In this document: piece after piece, positions 44,138-52,601 of the stretch
Numbering within the stretch: position 1 is the stretch's first letter
Layout: each line of letters begins with the position of its first letter
DNA from: Salinivenus lutea
GTDB taxonomy: Bacteria; Bacteroidota; Rhodothermia; Rhodothermales; Salinibacteraceae
NCBI GenBank assembly: GCA_002894685.1
Contig: NCRC01000011.1
Location: 62,001-126,000 of the forward strand
DNA: 64,000 bases
Direction of reading: 5' to 3'
Notes under the pieces: model-generated
Databases searched by the model: none
What the model saw: the letters and a program-made list of their open reading frames with translations, nothing else
What the model was told of the DNA's origin: nothing
Position numbers and translations under genes: made by a program

Positions 44138-44752
44138 TCACTGTAAGGAAGAGACGGAGCGTACCACGTCCTTGACCTCCTCGTTGTAGCTTTCGATCTC
44201 TCCGCTCCGCATTGCGTAGGCCCAGTGGTATAGCGGGACGAGAGTGTGTACCGGAACGCCGTGGAGACGGGTATGGACCTCTCCAATCTTGGAAGGCATC
44301 TCAAGTCCATGCAGCTCAAAAACTGCGTCGATCACGTCCCGGCCGTAGAGAAGAATCGTCTCTGGGGAAACGGTTGCGAGCTCTTGGAGGAAGTACCCTC
44401 AGCAGTTTTCGTACCGTGCCCGCCACGTGCTTTCCCCTTCGTTGCACTTCGCGAGGTTCGTGAAGTAGAGATCCGTGATCCCCAGGCTTGCCGCCTCGGC
44501 GACGAAGAGGATCTGTCTCCAGAGCGGATTCATTGACTCACGGCGGTTTTCCTCCATGACCTGCCTGGCCCGGTCCCATTTCATCTCTAGGTCGACAGTG
44601 TCCCGTTCGACTTTATAGGCGGGCTCCTGGGCGACGAGCACGGGATCCGAGTTTGGGGCGCCCAGACCTCCGAGCGGGTAGGGTGCGTCGCAACCGGGAC
44701 ATCCTTCGCAGAGAGAGGTACAGTCGCACCGATTTTGCCAAACCGCTTCCAT
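44138..44752 (-). pseudogene. Uracil-DNA glycosylase family gene broken by one in-frame TGA
   Basis: The frame encodes a family-4-like uracil-DNA glycosylase: a Cys cluster (CDCTSLCEGCPGC) for an Fe-S centre, the active-site block around NSDPVLVAQEPA, the NLAKC segment, and VSPETILLYGRDVIDA. A TGA at 44399-44401 interrupts it after RYENC; the same frame continues with GYFLQELATVSPE. Relatives usually have Arg after this Cys, so a CGA to TGA change explains the stop. No other frame defect is visible. Recent inactivation or a sequencing error are both possible. Selenocysteine is unlikely at this place. Confidence 0.8.
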
Positions 44753-44820
44753 ATCTCTCGTGGTCCGTGATTCGAGGACCTTCGAGAACTAGAACACTTC
44801 CAAACGCACCGCTGCCCCTA

Positions 44821-45387
44821 TCATTTTCGCCTATCACCATCAGGCCCGACATAGCGGTACAAGGTTGCCCGACTGATGCCAAACCGCTCGCAGATGTCCG
44901 AGGTAGAGACGTCTTCGTCTTGCATCAAAGCCTGTACCTGGGGAATGTCTTCCTCGCAAAGAGCTGGCGGCCTCCCTCCTACTCTCCCGCGCTCACGTGC
45001 CGCCCGGAGGCCCGCCATGGTGCGCTCCCTCGCCAGTTCGCGTTCAAATTCGGCCAGGGCGCCGAAGATGTGGAAGGTGAGTTTGCCCTGCGCGGTGGTC
45101 GTGTCAATGCCCTCAGTCAGCGAGACGAAGTCTACGCCCTTTTCCTCCAAAGCCTCCATCTTGGACACTAAGTCTTTCAACGATCGACCAAAGCGGTCGA
45201 GGCGCCAGACGACGAGGGTGTCTCCCTCACGGAGCTCTTCGAGACAGCGCTCTAGCTCAGGTCGGGACTCGGCGGCACCGGAGACCTGCTCCTGGTAGAC
45301 CCGCTCGCAGCCGGCCTCCTCGAGCTCATCGAGCTGGAGGTCCAGTTTCTGTTCGCCGGTGGAGACACGGGCGTACCCAATCCGCAT
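44821..45387 (-). CDS. Serine recombinase (resolvase/invertase family)
   Basis: This 188-residue recombinase is complete: nucleophile Ser9 in YARVSTGEQ, the Arg-rich catalytic region (WRLDRFGRSLKDL), the long E helix, and a C-terminal helix-turn-helix (DICERFGISRATLYRYV). It cuts and rejoins DNA at short paired sites. A dyad (45408-45458) of the GTTTCAAAACC type lies directly upstream, a good candidate for its own site. A decayed relative is at 32767-33075. No transposase of the Tn3 type is nearby, so it may be an inversion or integration enzyme. Confidence 0.93.
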   Translation of the reverse strand: MRIGYARVSTGEQKLDLQLDELEEAGCERVYQEQVSGAAESRPELERCLEELREGDTLVVWRLDRFGRSLKDLVSKMEALEEKGVDFVSLTEGIDTTTAQGKLTFHIFGALAEFERELARERTMAGLRAARERGRVGGRPPALCEEDIPQVQALMQDEDVSTSDICERFGISRATLYRYVGPDGDRRK

Positions 45388-45407
45388 GTGGCAGGTTGAT
45401 TTAGCTT

Positions 45408-45458
45408 GTTTCAGAACCCAATTCGCCTATCAAGTTATGAGACAGAAGGTTTTGAAAC
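45408..45458. repeat. GTTTCARAACC inverted repeat upstream of the serine recombinase
   Basis: GTTTCAGAACC (45408-45418) faces GGTTTTGAAAC (45448-45458), complements with one mismatch. The arms equal those of the motifs at 1457-1715. Another arm-like GGTTCAAAAACC is near 45520. The rest of the 335-base gap holds no gene. It may be the recombinase's promoter-operator or crossover site. Confidence 0.6.
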
Positions 45459-45722
45459 AACTTCTGGGACGCTCAGGACACACCTGCGCCAGCTCTGGAG
45501 AAGGTTTATTGCTCTGGTTCAAAAACCACCGTCTCTGACTCAACTAGCTCTAAAAATCCATCACCAATACTGGATGGACGTTCCTTGACGTGAGTCCCGT
45601 CTGTCGGGGAGCATTCAGTAAGGGACATAGAGCCAGGTGCGATTCGGGGAAATGCAGGAGGGGAGAGGTAGTAAATTGAACGACGAGGGCCGGGCTACCT
45701 GGGTCAGCAACTGTCCCGGTCG

Positions 45723-47210
45723 TCACTTTTCCTCTGAATCCGAATCCCCGGGCACCTTCCCATCCAGGGTTGGCACAGGGATCTCGTGGCGGATGCACTG
45801 CCGGCGAACGAGTGATTTACCTACGTCTAAGAGGCGGGCCGCGCCGCTGATCGACCCGGCCTCCTCAATTGCTTCTCGGTAGTCGGCTTCCGAATGTCCT
45901 TTCCGCCCGCCCCCGAGGCCTCCACGGTCGGGCACGTCGAGAATCTCAGGGCCATCCTCGCCGGGAAGTCGGGGCGGTTCCGACGGGTCAAACCACCATT
46001 CAGAAATCTCCAGCTGAGAGTCCTCCTCAGAGTCTGGCTCTGGGAGGTCCGCCTCGAGCTGTTCGGGAAGCTCCAGTCCCATCGCCTCGGCTGCGCCCTG
46101 CATGTCCGAGTGACCGTTCGTGTCGTGCCGGGCGTACATGAGGCTCTGCTCCTCTCGGTTGTGGCGAAGCCGGCTCTTTAGGCCTGCGATATTGCCGCCG
46201 CCACGAAGGTAGTGCGCTGCGAAGGTGTGGCGGAGGTCCTTAAGACGAACCCCGTCCTCGTATCCGTTTTGCGGCGTGAGCCCAGCCGCTTTCCGGGCCT
46301 TCCGCCAACGGTAGTCGAGTTGTCCTTTGCTTAGGCGAAACGCCCGCTCCTCGGTCCTACGGTCCTCAAGAAGCACCTGTAGGGCGTACATGGCCACAGG
46401 AGGGAGGTCAATCCGAGCGCTCCGCTCGCGGGTCTTGTTGTCACGAACGAAGAGGGTCCAGTTCTCTTTGTCGATATCCCGACCCCGAATTCGGAGGATG
46501 GGGGACTTGTCAATCCCGGTCGAGGCCTTAATCACTAGAAACATCCGGACTTCCCACTCAGCCGCCGAGATTACCCGGTGTAGGGCTTCGGGGGGGAGAA
46601 CCACGTCCCGCCGGTCGTCCTCGCTCGGCCGATCGGCCTCGCTCAAAATGGCCCGCGCCTCAGGCGTCCCGAGCCGGTCTTGCAGGAACTTGGACAAGAA
46701 GCCCCAAAGGCCGTTTTTGACCGTGTTCGGCTTATATCCTTCGGTGTCGACCATGTAATCCACACACTGGTCAATATGACTCGGGTCGCACAGCCAGCTT
46801 ACACGGGCCTCGGATCCGGCGAGACCGGGCCCTGTCGGGTCCACAGTGAGTCTCAGGAGGTGCCGGGCGCCGAGCCGATGATTGTCATAATCAAGGGTTT
46901 CGGCAAAGGCTTTGACGGCGCCCTTTAGGGGCGGATCGTTAATCTGGCGGGAGAGCTCGTCCAACTCCTCGCGGCGCCAGGCGTGGTACAGAGCGGGAAG
47001 ATCGATCCGGCCGCCCCGTCCGGACCCCTCTGGCTCAAGCGCCTCGACCAGCTCATAATAGCCGTCCTCCCAGATGTGGCGAAGGGCCTGTTCCATCTTT
47101 TCGGCGACGGACTTCCGCTTGGATTTCGTGCTGAGCCGCGGGGTCTCGCCATAGCCGGGGAGGACGATCTCAACCTTGTAATATTTGCTGTTGCTGGCCT
47201 TGAAGGGCAT
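45723..47210 (-). CDS. Tyrosine recombinase-like integrase with altered active site
   Basis: This 495-residue protein has an N-terminal AP2-like arm-binding region, a core-binding domain and a tyrosine-recombinase fold. The second box is intact enough (RLKDLRHTFAAHYL) and the nucleophile is probably Tyr in SLMYARH. The first box reads STGIDKSPILRIRGRDI; the invariant Arg (usually TGLRxSE) is Asp. After residue about 440 is an added helix-turn-helix (ISGAARLLDVGKSLVRRQ) and an acidic tail. It is followed upstream by an excisionase-like gene. The loss of Arg suggests either a dead enzyme or a non-standard one. Confidence 0.82.
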   Translation of the reverse strand: MPFKASNSKYYKVEIVLPGYGETPRLSTKSKRKSVAEKMEQALRHIWEDGYYELVEALEPEGSGRGGRIDLPALYHAWRREELDELSRQINDPPLKGAVKAFAETLDYDNHRLGARHLLRLTVDPTGPGLAGSEARVSWLCDPSHIDQCVDYMVDTEGYKPNTVKNGLWGFLSKFLQDRLGTPEARAILSEADRPSEDDRRDVVLPPEALHRVISAAEWEVRMFLVIKASTGIDKSPILRIRGRDIDKENWTLFVRDNKTRERSARIDLPPVAMYALQVLLEDRRTEERAFRLSKGQLDYRWRKARKAAGLTPQNGYEDGVRLKDLRHTFAAHYLRGGGNIAGLKSRLRHNREEQSLMYARHDTNGHSDMQGAAEAMGLELPEQLEADLPEPDSEEDSQLEISEWWFDPSEPPRLPGEDGPEILDVPDRGGLGGGRKGHSEADYREAIEEAGSISGAARLLDVGKSLVRRQCIRHEIPVPTLDGKVPGDSDSEEK

Positions 47211-47238
47211 GGCACCTCCTCGATTCTACAATCGAAAA

Positions 47239-47751
47239 TCAGTCGGTAGAGGCGGACCCATCCGAGAGTTCGGGAAGGTTGGATTGATAAGGACGTCCGT
47301 TTTCTGTCTCCTCGTCGGGAGACGACGGCTGCCCATTTGACCGAGTGGAGGTTGGAGGTTGCTCCGCTCGCTTATCCTCCAGTCGGGGGAGAGACTCCTC
47401 TATGTGATCCTCCACGTCGACGCCCTCGTAGCGTAGAATGTCGATGCCGCGGTACCGGATCTCTCCGCCCTTCCAGCCGGTGCGAGGGAGCTCGCCCTGA
47501 GACTTCTTCCGGACGTTATCCTCCGATACGTCCCAGCGCTCGGCTAGGAAAGACACCGGGTATAGGGCGTGAGGCTCGATCCCCATGATTTCAGGATCGT
47601 CGCTGAGACCAAACTCGCCCGAGGGGTCCGGCGTCTTCTCAAGCTCCCGGGCGACCCTGGCAGCCAGCTCTGACAGGAGCTTTTCTTCGTGCTCTCGGAG
47701 CGCCTCGGCGATGCGCAAGGCGAGGTCATTAGTATCGACTTGTAGCTCCAT
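47239..47751 (-). CDS. Excisionase-like DNA-binding protein
   Basis: This 170-residue protein has a helical N-terminus and a MerR/excisionase-like wHTH: LYPVSFLAERWDVSEDNVRK, then GGEIRYRGIDILRYEGVD. The C-terminal 60 residues are polar and disordered. ATG 47751 was chosen over 47799. It is 28 bases upstream of the integrase-like gene in the same direction and probably directs its excision reaction or represses it. Confidence 0.7.
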   Translation of the reverse strand: MELQVDTNDLALRIAEALREHEEKLLSELAARVARELEKTPDPSGEFGLSDDPEIMGIEPHALYPVSFLAERWDVSEDNVRKKSQGELPRTGWKGGEIRYRGIDILRYEGVDVEDHIEESLPRLEDKRAEQPPTSTRSNGQPSSPDEETENGRPYQSNLPELSDGSASTD

Positions 47752-48028
47752 TGGAAGGGCGGAGGCCAGCGCGAATCGGGTTTGCGATCGTGCTGGCACT
47801 ACCCTCTATTGGGCGCCCTGTTCAGGGCGTCCGGGCCGCCTCGTGGACAAATGATTGAGGGTTTCGTCAACGCGTTTTGCCGCGGTGTCCACGCCGTGGA
47901 TCCTCCGGTGAAGTCACCTCACCTCATCAGGGCTCAGACGGAATCGGGCCAGGATGACGTGGACGAGAGAATCGCCACCTCGTCTACGCGATCTTCGGCC
48001 AGTTCTGGACCACTTCGGTCTGGCAAAG

Positions 48029-48787
48029 CTATTGCTCCCGGCGGCTGAACGCCTGGTTCAAGGCCTTCCGGACGCCTCGCTCGTCGGTTTTTCCGTTGTA
48101 GTTTGGGGCGAGTTCGTATTCCTGCCAGGCGAGGTCGACACGTTCGGCCCGCGGTTTCTCTGCGTGCTCAGCCTGCACCGTTTTTGCAATCTCAGACGGG
48201 GAGCTAAGTACTGTTTTCGGATCGGCCTCGTAAATGTCGTGGCCCTCTACATAGCGGCCGACCTCGTCTATCACGTCGAGAGCAATCCCGTGGCGGGCCG
48301 CCTCCAGCGCCCGCCGCCCGAGCTCCTCGATTTCGCCAGGGGCCAAGGCGTAGACCTCCAGGTCTTCTTCAGATCCGTCTTCCATTTGAAGGAGATCCTG
48401 TACCTGCGAGGTAGACGTGTCATGAATTGCTTTGCATAGTATCTCGCGTACGATTGCGTCATCGACGTCTGCGAGCGAGAGTCTGCCCATGGGCTCTCCC
48501 TGCGCGAGGGCGAGGGCTTTCTGCCAGAGCTGGCGGAGATGGAGGGAGCGTTCCTTTTCATGGAACGAACGGCGCCGCTCTTCGAGCTCCTTGAACTTCT
48601 CGTATGAGGTCCCATCCCAATCCTGACGAAACTCCGCTCGAAACGATTTCGTCTTTTCGGCCAGCTTGGCGTACTGATTTCCAAAGAACCCGGTGCCAGA
48701 GGAGTGGCCGATCTCGTGCAGGTAACTCATGTGCCGGACAGCGGCCTGCCAGAAATGGCGTTCCTTCTGAGTTGTAGTGGTTGGCAT
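48029..48787 (-). CDS. Hypothetical helical protein of the integrase cluster
   Basis: This 252-residue acidic protein is almost wholly helical, with HEIGHSSGTGFFGNQY near residue 25. That segment resembles a zinc-metallopeptidase HExxH motif (HEIGH), but the surrounding pattern is not typical. It may be an antirestriction-type ArdC-like relative, where the same HEIGHSTG-like motif occurs. The middle and C-terminal parts are not recognised. It follows the double-HTH gene on the same strand. Confidence 0.65.
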   Translation of the reverse strand: MPTTTTQKERHFWQAAVRHMSYLHEIGHSSGTGFFGNQYAKLAEKTKSFRAEFRQDWDGTSYEKFKELEERRRSFHEKERSLHLRQLWQKALALAQGEPMGRLSLADVDDAIVREILCKAIHDTSTSQVQDLLQMEDGSEEDLEVYALAPGEIEELGRRALEAARHGIALDVIDEVGRYVEGHDIYEADPKTVLSSPSEIAKTVQAEHAEKPRAERVDLAWQEYELAPNYNGKTDERGVRKALNQAFSRREQ

Positions 48788-48862
48788 TGGAATCTGCATC
48801 TGGTGTAGGGTATAGCGAGCGCTTAGGAGGTTGCTGTCTGGTCCGGGAAGAACGGCCGGGAG

Positions 48863-49513
48863 TTATGGGTCAATTCGAAGACTGCAGGCCTCTTCGCAGA
48901 AGGCCCCATACCCCTCGGTTTTGAGCTCGTCCCAGCTGGCCCGCGGTTCTGGGTAGGCCGGTCGGCGGGAATCCGCGGAGAGGTCGAGCGCAAAAAGAGC
49001 CGCTCGAATCGAGTGGCTAAACGTCGCGTCGCCGCTTTCCCAAACGGTAGGTACGGAGTGGGTTACGCCGAGGAAGCGGGCAAACTCGGTTTGCGTCCAG
49101 CCCAGCCGGTCCCGCAGATTGAAAACAATTTTCCAGTCCATCGGCCGGTCGATCCCGCCCTCGCTGAGCCGGGGACTTTCGTGTACGGCAGCAGTCATGG
49201 CTCGGACCACGCCAGCCTTCAAAAGGACCTTGCCGACCTGCTTTTCTTGCACAGGGGAGCGATCCAGCGTACGTTCGATAAGGCGAAGGGCAGCCTTTCG
49301 GGCTTCGGTCTCACCGGAGCCATGCTTTTCCCATCGGTGCCCCGTGATTTTCGAGACGCCAAAGAAGGTGCCCAATTCTGCCTGCGTCCACCCAAGTCGC
49401 CGACGGAGCTCACCTAGCTTTTCCTCAAAGAAGTCCGGCGTCGTGATGGGCTCGCGGTTGGGCTTTATTCCTTCGGCGTCACCAATAGAGGGGTCCCTAC
49501 TGCCGTCTGGCAT
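48863..49513 (-). CDS. Regulator with two HTH domains
   Basis: This 216-residue protein has two similar helix-turn-helix domains: LGWTQAELGTFFGVSKIT (about 40-57) and LGWTQTEFARFLGVTHSV (about 138-155), each ending in a W-E pair, an internal duplication. Its start codon CAT abuts an ATG on the other strand at 49514, so the divergent promoter is compact. It probably controls the integrase cluster. No peptidase or sensor domain is seen. Confidence 0.8.
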   Translation of the reverse strand: MPDGSRDPSIGDAEGIKPNREPITTPDFFEEKLGELRRRLGWTQAELGTFFGVSKITGHRWEKHGSGETEARKAALRLIERTLDRSPVQEKQVGKVLLKAGVVRAMTAAVHESPRLSEGGIDRPMDWKIVFNLRDRLGWTQTEFARFLGVTHSVPTVWESGDATFSHSIRAALFALDLSADSRRPAYPEPRASWDELKTEGYGAFCEEACSLRIDP

Positions 49514-49588
49514 ATGTCGGACCGCGTTGTTATCATTATCAGGGAATCAGGGTATACAGTTGATATAGCACTACCAGCAGAACATCAA

Positions 49589-50059
49589 ATGACTTCCCCT
49601 AACCCGCCCGACTTAGAGCATAAGGGGTCCGGCCCAAGCCGAGACCTGATGGAGGAGTTTCTCTCCCGCTATGACAGTTACCAGACGCGCCGGAACTACC
49701 GGGCGGACCTGAAGCAGTTTTTTGGGGAGGACGGAGCGACCCGGACGGAGGCCGCCCAGGTCGAAACCGAAGACATTGTGGAGTTTCTCACCGAGAAGGC
49801 TACCTCGCTCGCGCGATCGACATTGAAGCGGAAGGCGGAGACGCTGCGGTCCTTCTTCCAGTGGCTCTCGACCCAAGGCCTAATCGAAAAGAGGCCGATC
49901 GGTAGCGATCAGAAAACGACTGATCTAATCGAGCAGGTGGTGTCGAAGACTGGGGATGATACCGAGGAGGAGAAGGATTCAGACGGAGGGGAAGAACCAG
50001 TCTCCGACGAGGCACACGCGTCAGATTGCCAGAAGACTCCTGATGGGCACCGGCAGTGA
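49589..50059 (+). CDS. Stand-alone N-terminal (SAM-like) domain of a tyrosine recombinase
   Basis: This 156-residue protein matches the core-binding domain of phage integrases: LMEEFLSRYDSYQTRRNYRA, VETEDIVEFLTEKA and TLKRKAETLRSFFQWLSTQG. The catalytic domain is absent; instead the protein ends in a Glu/Asp-rich tail. It may be a truncated integrase or a DNA-binding competitor. ATG 49589 leaves a 75-base divergent promoter region with the double-HTH gene. In-frame ATG 49514 is possible but less likely. Confidence 0.7.
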   Translation: MTSPNPPDLEHKGSGPSRDLMEEFLSRYDSYQTRRNYRADLKQFFGEDGATRTEAAQVETEDIVEFLTEKATSLARSTLKRKAETLRSFFQWLSTQGLIEKRPIGSDQKTTDLIEQVVSKTGDDTEEEKDSDGGEEPVSDEAHASDCQKTPDGHRQ

Positions 50060-50382
50060 GCTGACCTCGGACAGAGGAGGTTATGTTTGCTTCCTCAACG
50101 TGTCTTGGAGAACCGTTGTCTCTGCCCGCGGACGCAGTGGCGGGCTGAAAGGTTGCCGCGAGATTCTTACTGTAGCGCCGAGCGAGAACGGAAATGCTGG
50201 CCGACAGCATGATTCCAGCTTCTCGCCTGACTGAGTGGCGGGGCTATCGTTCTTGAAAGCCCAGAAGTGAAATCCTCCCTGTTGAAAGATCGGAATGCAA
50301 CCCTGACAGTTATCCTGACACCGACATTTTCAGCAGAGAGGTGAATTGGGCTTGTATCGACTTCTAGCGGCCACAGACGTAG

Positions 50383-50417
50383 AAAAAGCCTGCCTGAGAA
50401 CGCATCTCAAGCAGGCT
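50383..50417 (-). terminator. Rho-independent terminator for tRNA-Leu
   Basis: Read on the minus strand, AGCCTGC-type arms (50387-50393 and 50411-50417) form a hairpin, extended by GAG/CTC pairs, ending in TTTTT. It lies ten bases after the tRNA 3' end. The upstream 50060-50382 stretch holds no clear gene. Confidence 0.8.
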
Positions 50418-50425
50418 GTGAATAG

Positions 50426-50511
50426 TGCCCGAGAGAGGACTCGAACCTCCACGGCCTATAATGGCCACATGGCCCTCAACCATGCGCGTCTACCAATTCC
50501 GCCACTCGGGC
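50426..50511 (-). tRNA. tRNA-Leu (anticodon GAG)
   Basis: The minus-strand sequence begins GCCCGAGTGGCGGAATTGG, a typical leucine tRNA 5' half, has the anticodon stem-loop CATGG-TTGAGGG-CCATG with anticodon GAG, a long variable arm, the T arm GTTCGAGTC and the closing CTCGGGC with discriminator A. CCA is not encoded. The 5' 26 bases are part of the left direct repeat of the element that starts here, so this is an integration hot spot. Confidence 0.95.
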
Positions 50512-50646
50512 AAATCGAATTTGCAGTTGTGGAATTTGGATTGGGGTCTGGTGTTCCTTTCGCAGTGACCCGCAGCACGCCGAACCCGACACTCCACACT
50601 GTAGCGGTGACCCCACCAGGACTCGAACCTGGGACTCACGGATTAA
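50486..50646. repeat. Left att-like direct repeat (161 bp)
   Basis: This 161-base segment is repeated at 63724-63884 with one mismatch (T at 50547 versus G at 63785). It starts inside tRNA-Leu and ends at TTAA in a half tRNA whose T arm reads GGTTCGAGTCCTGG and whose anticodon region reads TTAATCCG, most like tRNA-Lys. The matching 5' half tRNA is missing on both sides. It is the left boundary of the element. Confidence 0.9.
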
Positions 50647-50815
50647 CTCTTTCTTCTCTCCTACGTCCTTCAATCTCGAAAAATGCGGTGTGCTTCGGAA
50701 GGAGGAAGAGGGGGAGCATCTACAAGGCTCTGGAGAATTTTTTCCTGCTAGAACTAAATAGCTTCGAGATGCGACAGAAAGACTTCGACATCTAAGCATC
50801 AAATCTAAACTCGGT

Positions 50816-51643
50816 ATGAGCGCCTGTCTCCTTACCTGGAATCCAGAAAAATGGACTTGGCACGAACTTCCGGAACTGGCTGACTCGATTAAACGACACG
50901 GACCGCAAGTCAATCGGTGGAGTTCCGGGGTAACCAAATACAAGATTGATGAGGGGGATCGGGCTTTTCTTCTGCGGCAGTCGGAAGACCCAACGGGTAT
51001 CATCGGTTCGGGAACGGTAGTTGTGCCGCCGTATCAAGCTCCCCATTGGAACGACGAGAAAAGAAAGGAGGGGCAGAAAGCGAATTTCGTTCGGGTGCGA
51101 TTTGATGCTCTACTTGTTCCCAACGACGATCCGATTTTACCTCGAGATCTTTTGAGAGAAGAATCAGGACTTTCCGGCGTTAATTGGGATACCCAAGCTT
51201 CAGGCACGACAATCTCGGACGATGAAGCGGAATTACTCGAAGGGATTTGGCAGAGTCACCTCAACCAGGCAGGATTTAAATTTGAGGAATCAGAAAGTGA
51301 GAACTTAGCAGATACAGAAGAGCCTAATCGTGTCCGTCGGGAAACGGTCAGGATTATTCGAGACTCAGCACACTCCCGAGCCGTCAAGGAAGAGAACGAC
51401 TACGAGTGCCAAATCTGCGGCAGGACGCTCCGATTAGCGAACGGCGACCGCTACGCAGAGGCGCATCACGTTCATCCTTTGGGAGAAGGTGGAGAAGACA
51501 CCCCAGCCAACATTATGTGCGTCTGTCCCAATCATCACGCCCTGCTCGACTACGGGGCGATTCCACTCGACTCAGAGGAAATTGAAGGTGTGGGAAGCAA
51601 ATACATCCAGTATCACAACCGGAAGATTTTTGAATCGGAGTAG
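50816..51643 (+). CDS. EVE/PUA-like plus HNH endonuclease, type IV restriction candidate
   Basis: This 275-residue protein starts with an EVE/PUA-like domain (about 1-105; LTWNPEKWTW, DRAFLLRQSEDPTGIIGSG), a fold that reads modified bases. The C-terminal HNH domain has CQICGRTL, EAHHVHPLGEGG and CVCPNHHALLDYG, with zinc cysteines and the His catalytic site. This order is known in McrA-like enzymes that cut methylated or otherwise modified phage DNA. It is the first gene inside the left repeat and transcribed away from it. It likely protects the element or host. Confidence 0.85.
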   Translation: MSACLLTWNPEKWTWHELPELADSIKRHGPQVNRWSSGVTKYKIDEGDRAFLLRQSEDPTGIIGSGTVVVPPYQAPHWNDEKRKEGQKANFVRVRFDALLVPNDDPILPRDLLREESGLSGVNWDTQASGTTISDDEAELLEGIWQSHLNQAGFKFEESESENLADTEEPNRVRRETVRIIRDSAHSRAVKEENDYECQICGRTLRLANGDRYAEAHHVHPLGEGGEDTPANIMCVCPNHHALLDYGAIPLDSEEIEGVGSKYIQYHNRKIFESE

Positions 51644-51888
51644 GAGAATGGCGGTTAGCTTCCGTTCATAGCGAGGCTTCTCGTTGCTTCTCTCCGCCTC
51701 GGTAGTTTTACCCAGCTCCCAAATGTGAGGGTCCCCCTATCCGGTGGCGTTTCTCTCAAACTCTAGCAGCAGCGAGCCGAAGCGGGACAGTAAAACTCTC
51801 GATATTCTCGAGGTGAAACATCAAACCGCTGCTTCATCTTAGTTTGTAGTAACTTTTTGATCCTTGTAAGTACTCATTTATACAAAAT

Positions 51889-52601
51889 ATGACCATAAAA
51901 GAAGTTGCAAACAAAATTGACAAAGTGAGGACTAGAAAGGTTAAAGCGTTGGCTAGATTTATAGGCGTTAATGAAAAAAAAAGAGAGAGAAACTTATAGA
52001 AGAAATAAAAAGAGACTATAGATACAGGATAATAATAAACAGGTGTGAAAAAGTAAAAACAGAAAAAATTAGGAGGTTTGGAGAAAGTATAGATGCAAGC
52101 GTCAAACAGAAGAGTGAAATTCACGTAATAAATAAATTTGGTAAAAGTGAAGATACGAATGAAAGTGGTAAATATAGAAGTAGAACTCAAATAATAAAAG
52201 CGGTACAAAAAGAGTGCAGTAAAATAAGCGTAGAAAGAGCCCTAAAAAAGTTGCCAAAAAGTAGCAAGGGAGGCAAAGAAATATCAAGAAAAAGTAGCAA
52301 GAAAGGGAAAGGAAATTCAAAAGATGAGGGGTATGTATATGTAATGGTAAGCTCGGAAAAGCCGAACCTAGTAAAAATAGGAATGACCAAAAGAAGCCCT
52401 AAAGAAAGAGCAAGGGAATTAAGCTCAAGTACAGGCGTATCTATGCCGTATATAGTCGCATATAAAGCTAAAGTAAAGAACCCCTCACAGGTGGAAAAAA
52501 CTGTTCACGAAAAGCTTTCTAATAATAGGGTTAATCCAGACAGGGAGTTTTTCGAAGTTGAAACCAGTAAAGCAGTGCGTATAATTGAACAAGTGAAGTA
52601 G
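51889..52601 (+). CDS. GIY-YIG-like (T5orf172) protein gene with frameshift in an A9 tract
   Basis: The zero frame from ATG 51889 stops at 51997-51999 after 36 codons. One base back in an A9 tract (51974-51982), the minus-one frame stays open to 52601 and joins the T5orf172 domain: GYVYVMVSSEKPNLVKIGMT, RARELSSSTG, KTVHEKLS and DREFFEV, a GIY-YIG superfamily variant. The joined protein has about 237 residues with a Lys-rich middle. Base composition is very AT-rich compared with its surroundings, a sign of recent transfer. Programmed slippage, mutation and sequencing error are all possible. A TTG at 52251 could start the domain alone. Confidence 0.75.

Noticed and set aside
44399-44401. TGA as selenocysteine codon in the glycosylase gene
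   Set aside because: The position is not a catalytic Cys/Sec site in this family, and no selenocysteine insertion hairpin is evident downstream; a point mutation is simpler.
50608-50680. A complete second tRNA beside tRNA-Leu
   Set aside because: Only the 3' half (anticodon loop, T arm, acceptor 3' strand) is present at both repeats; no pairing 5' acceptor, D arm or anticodon 5' strand can be found.
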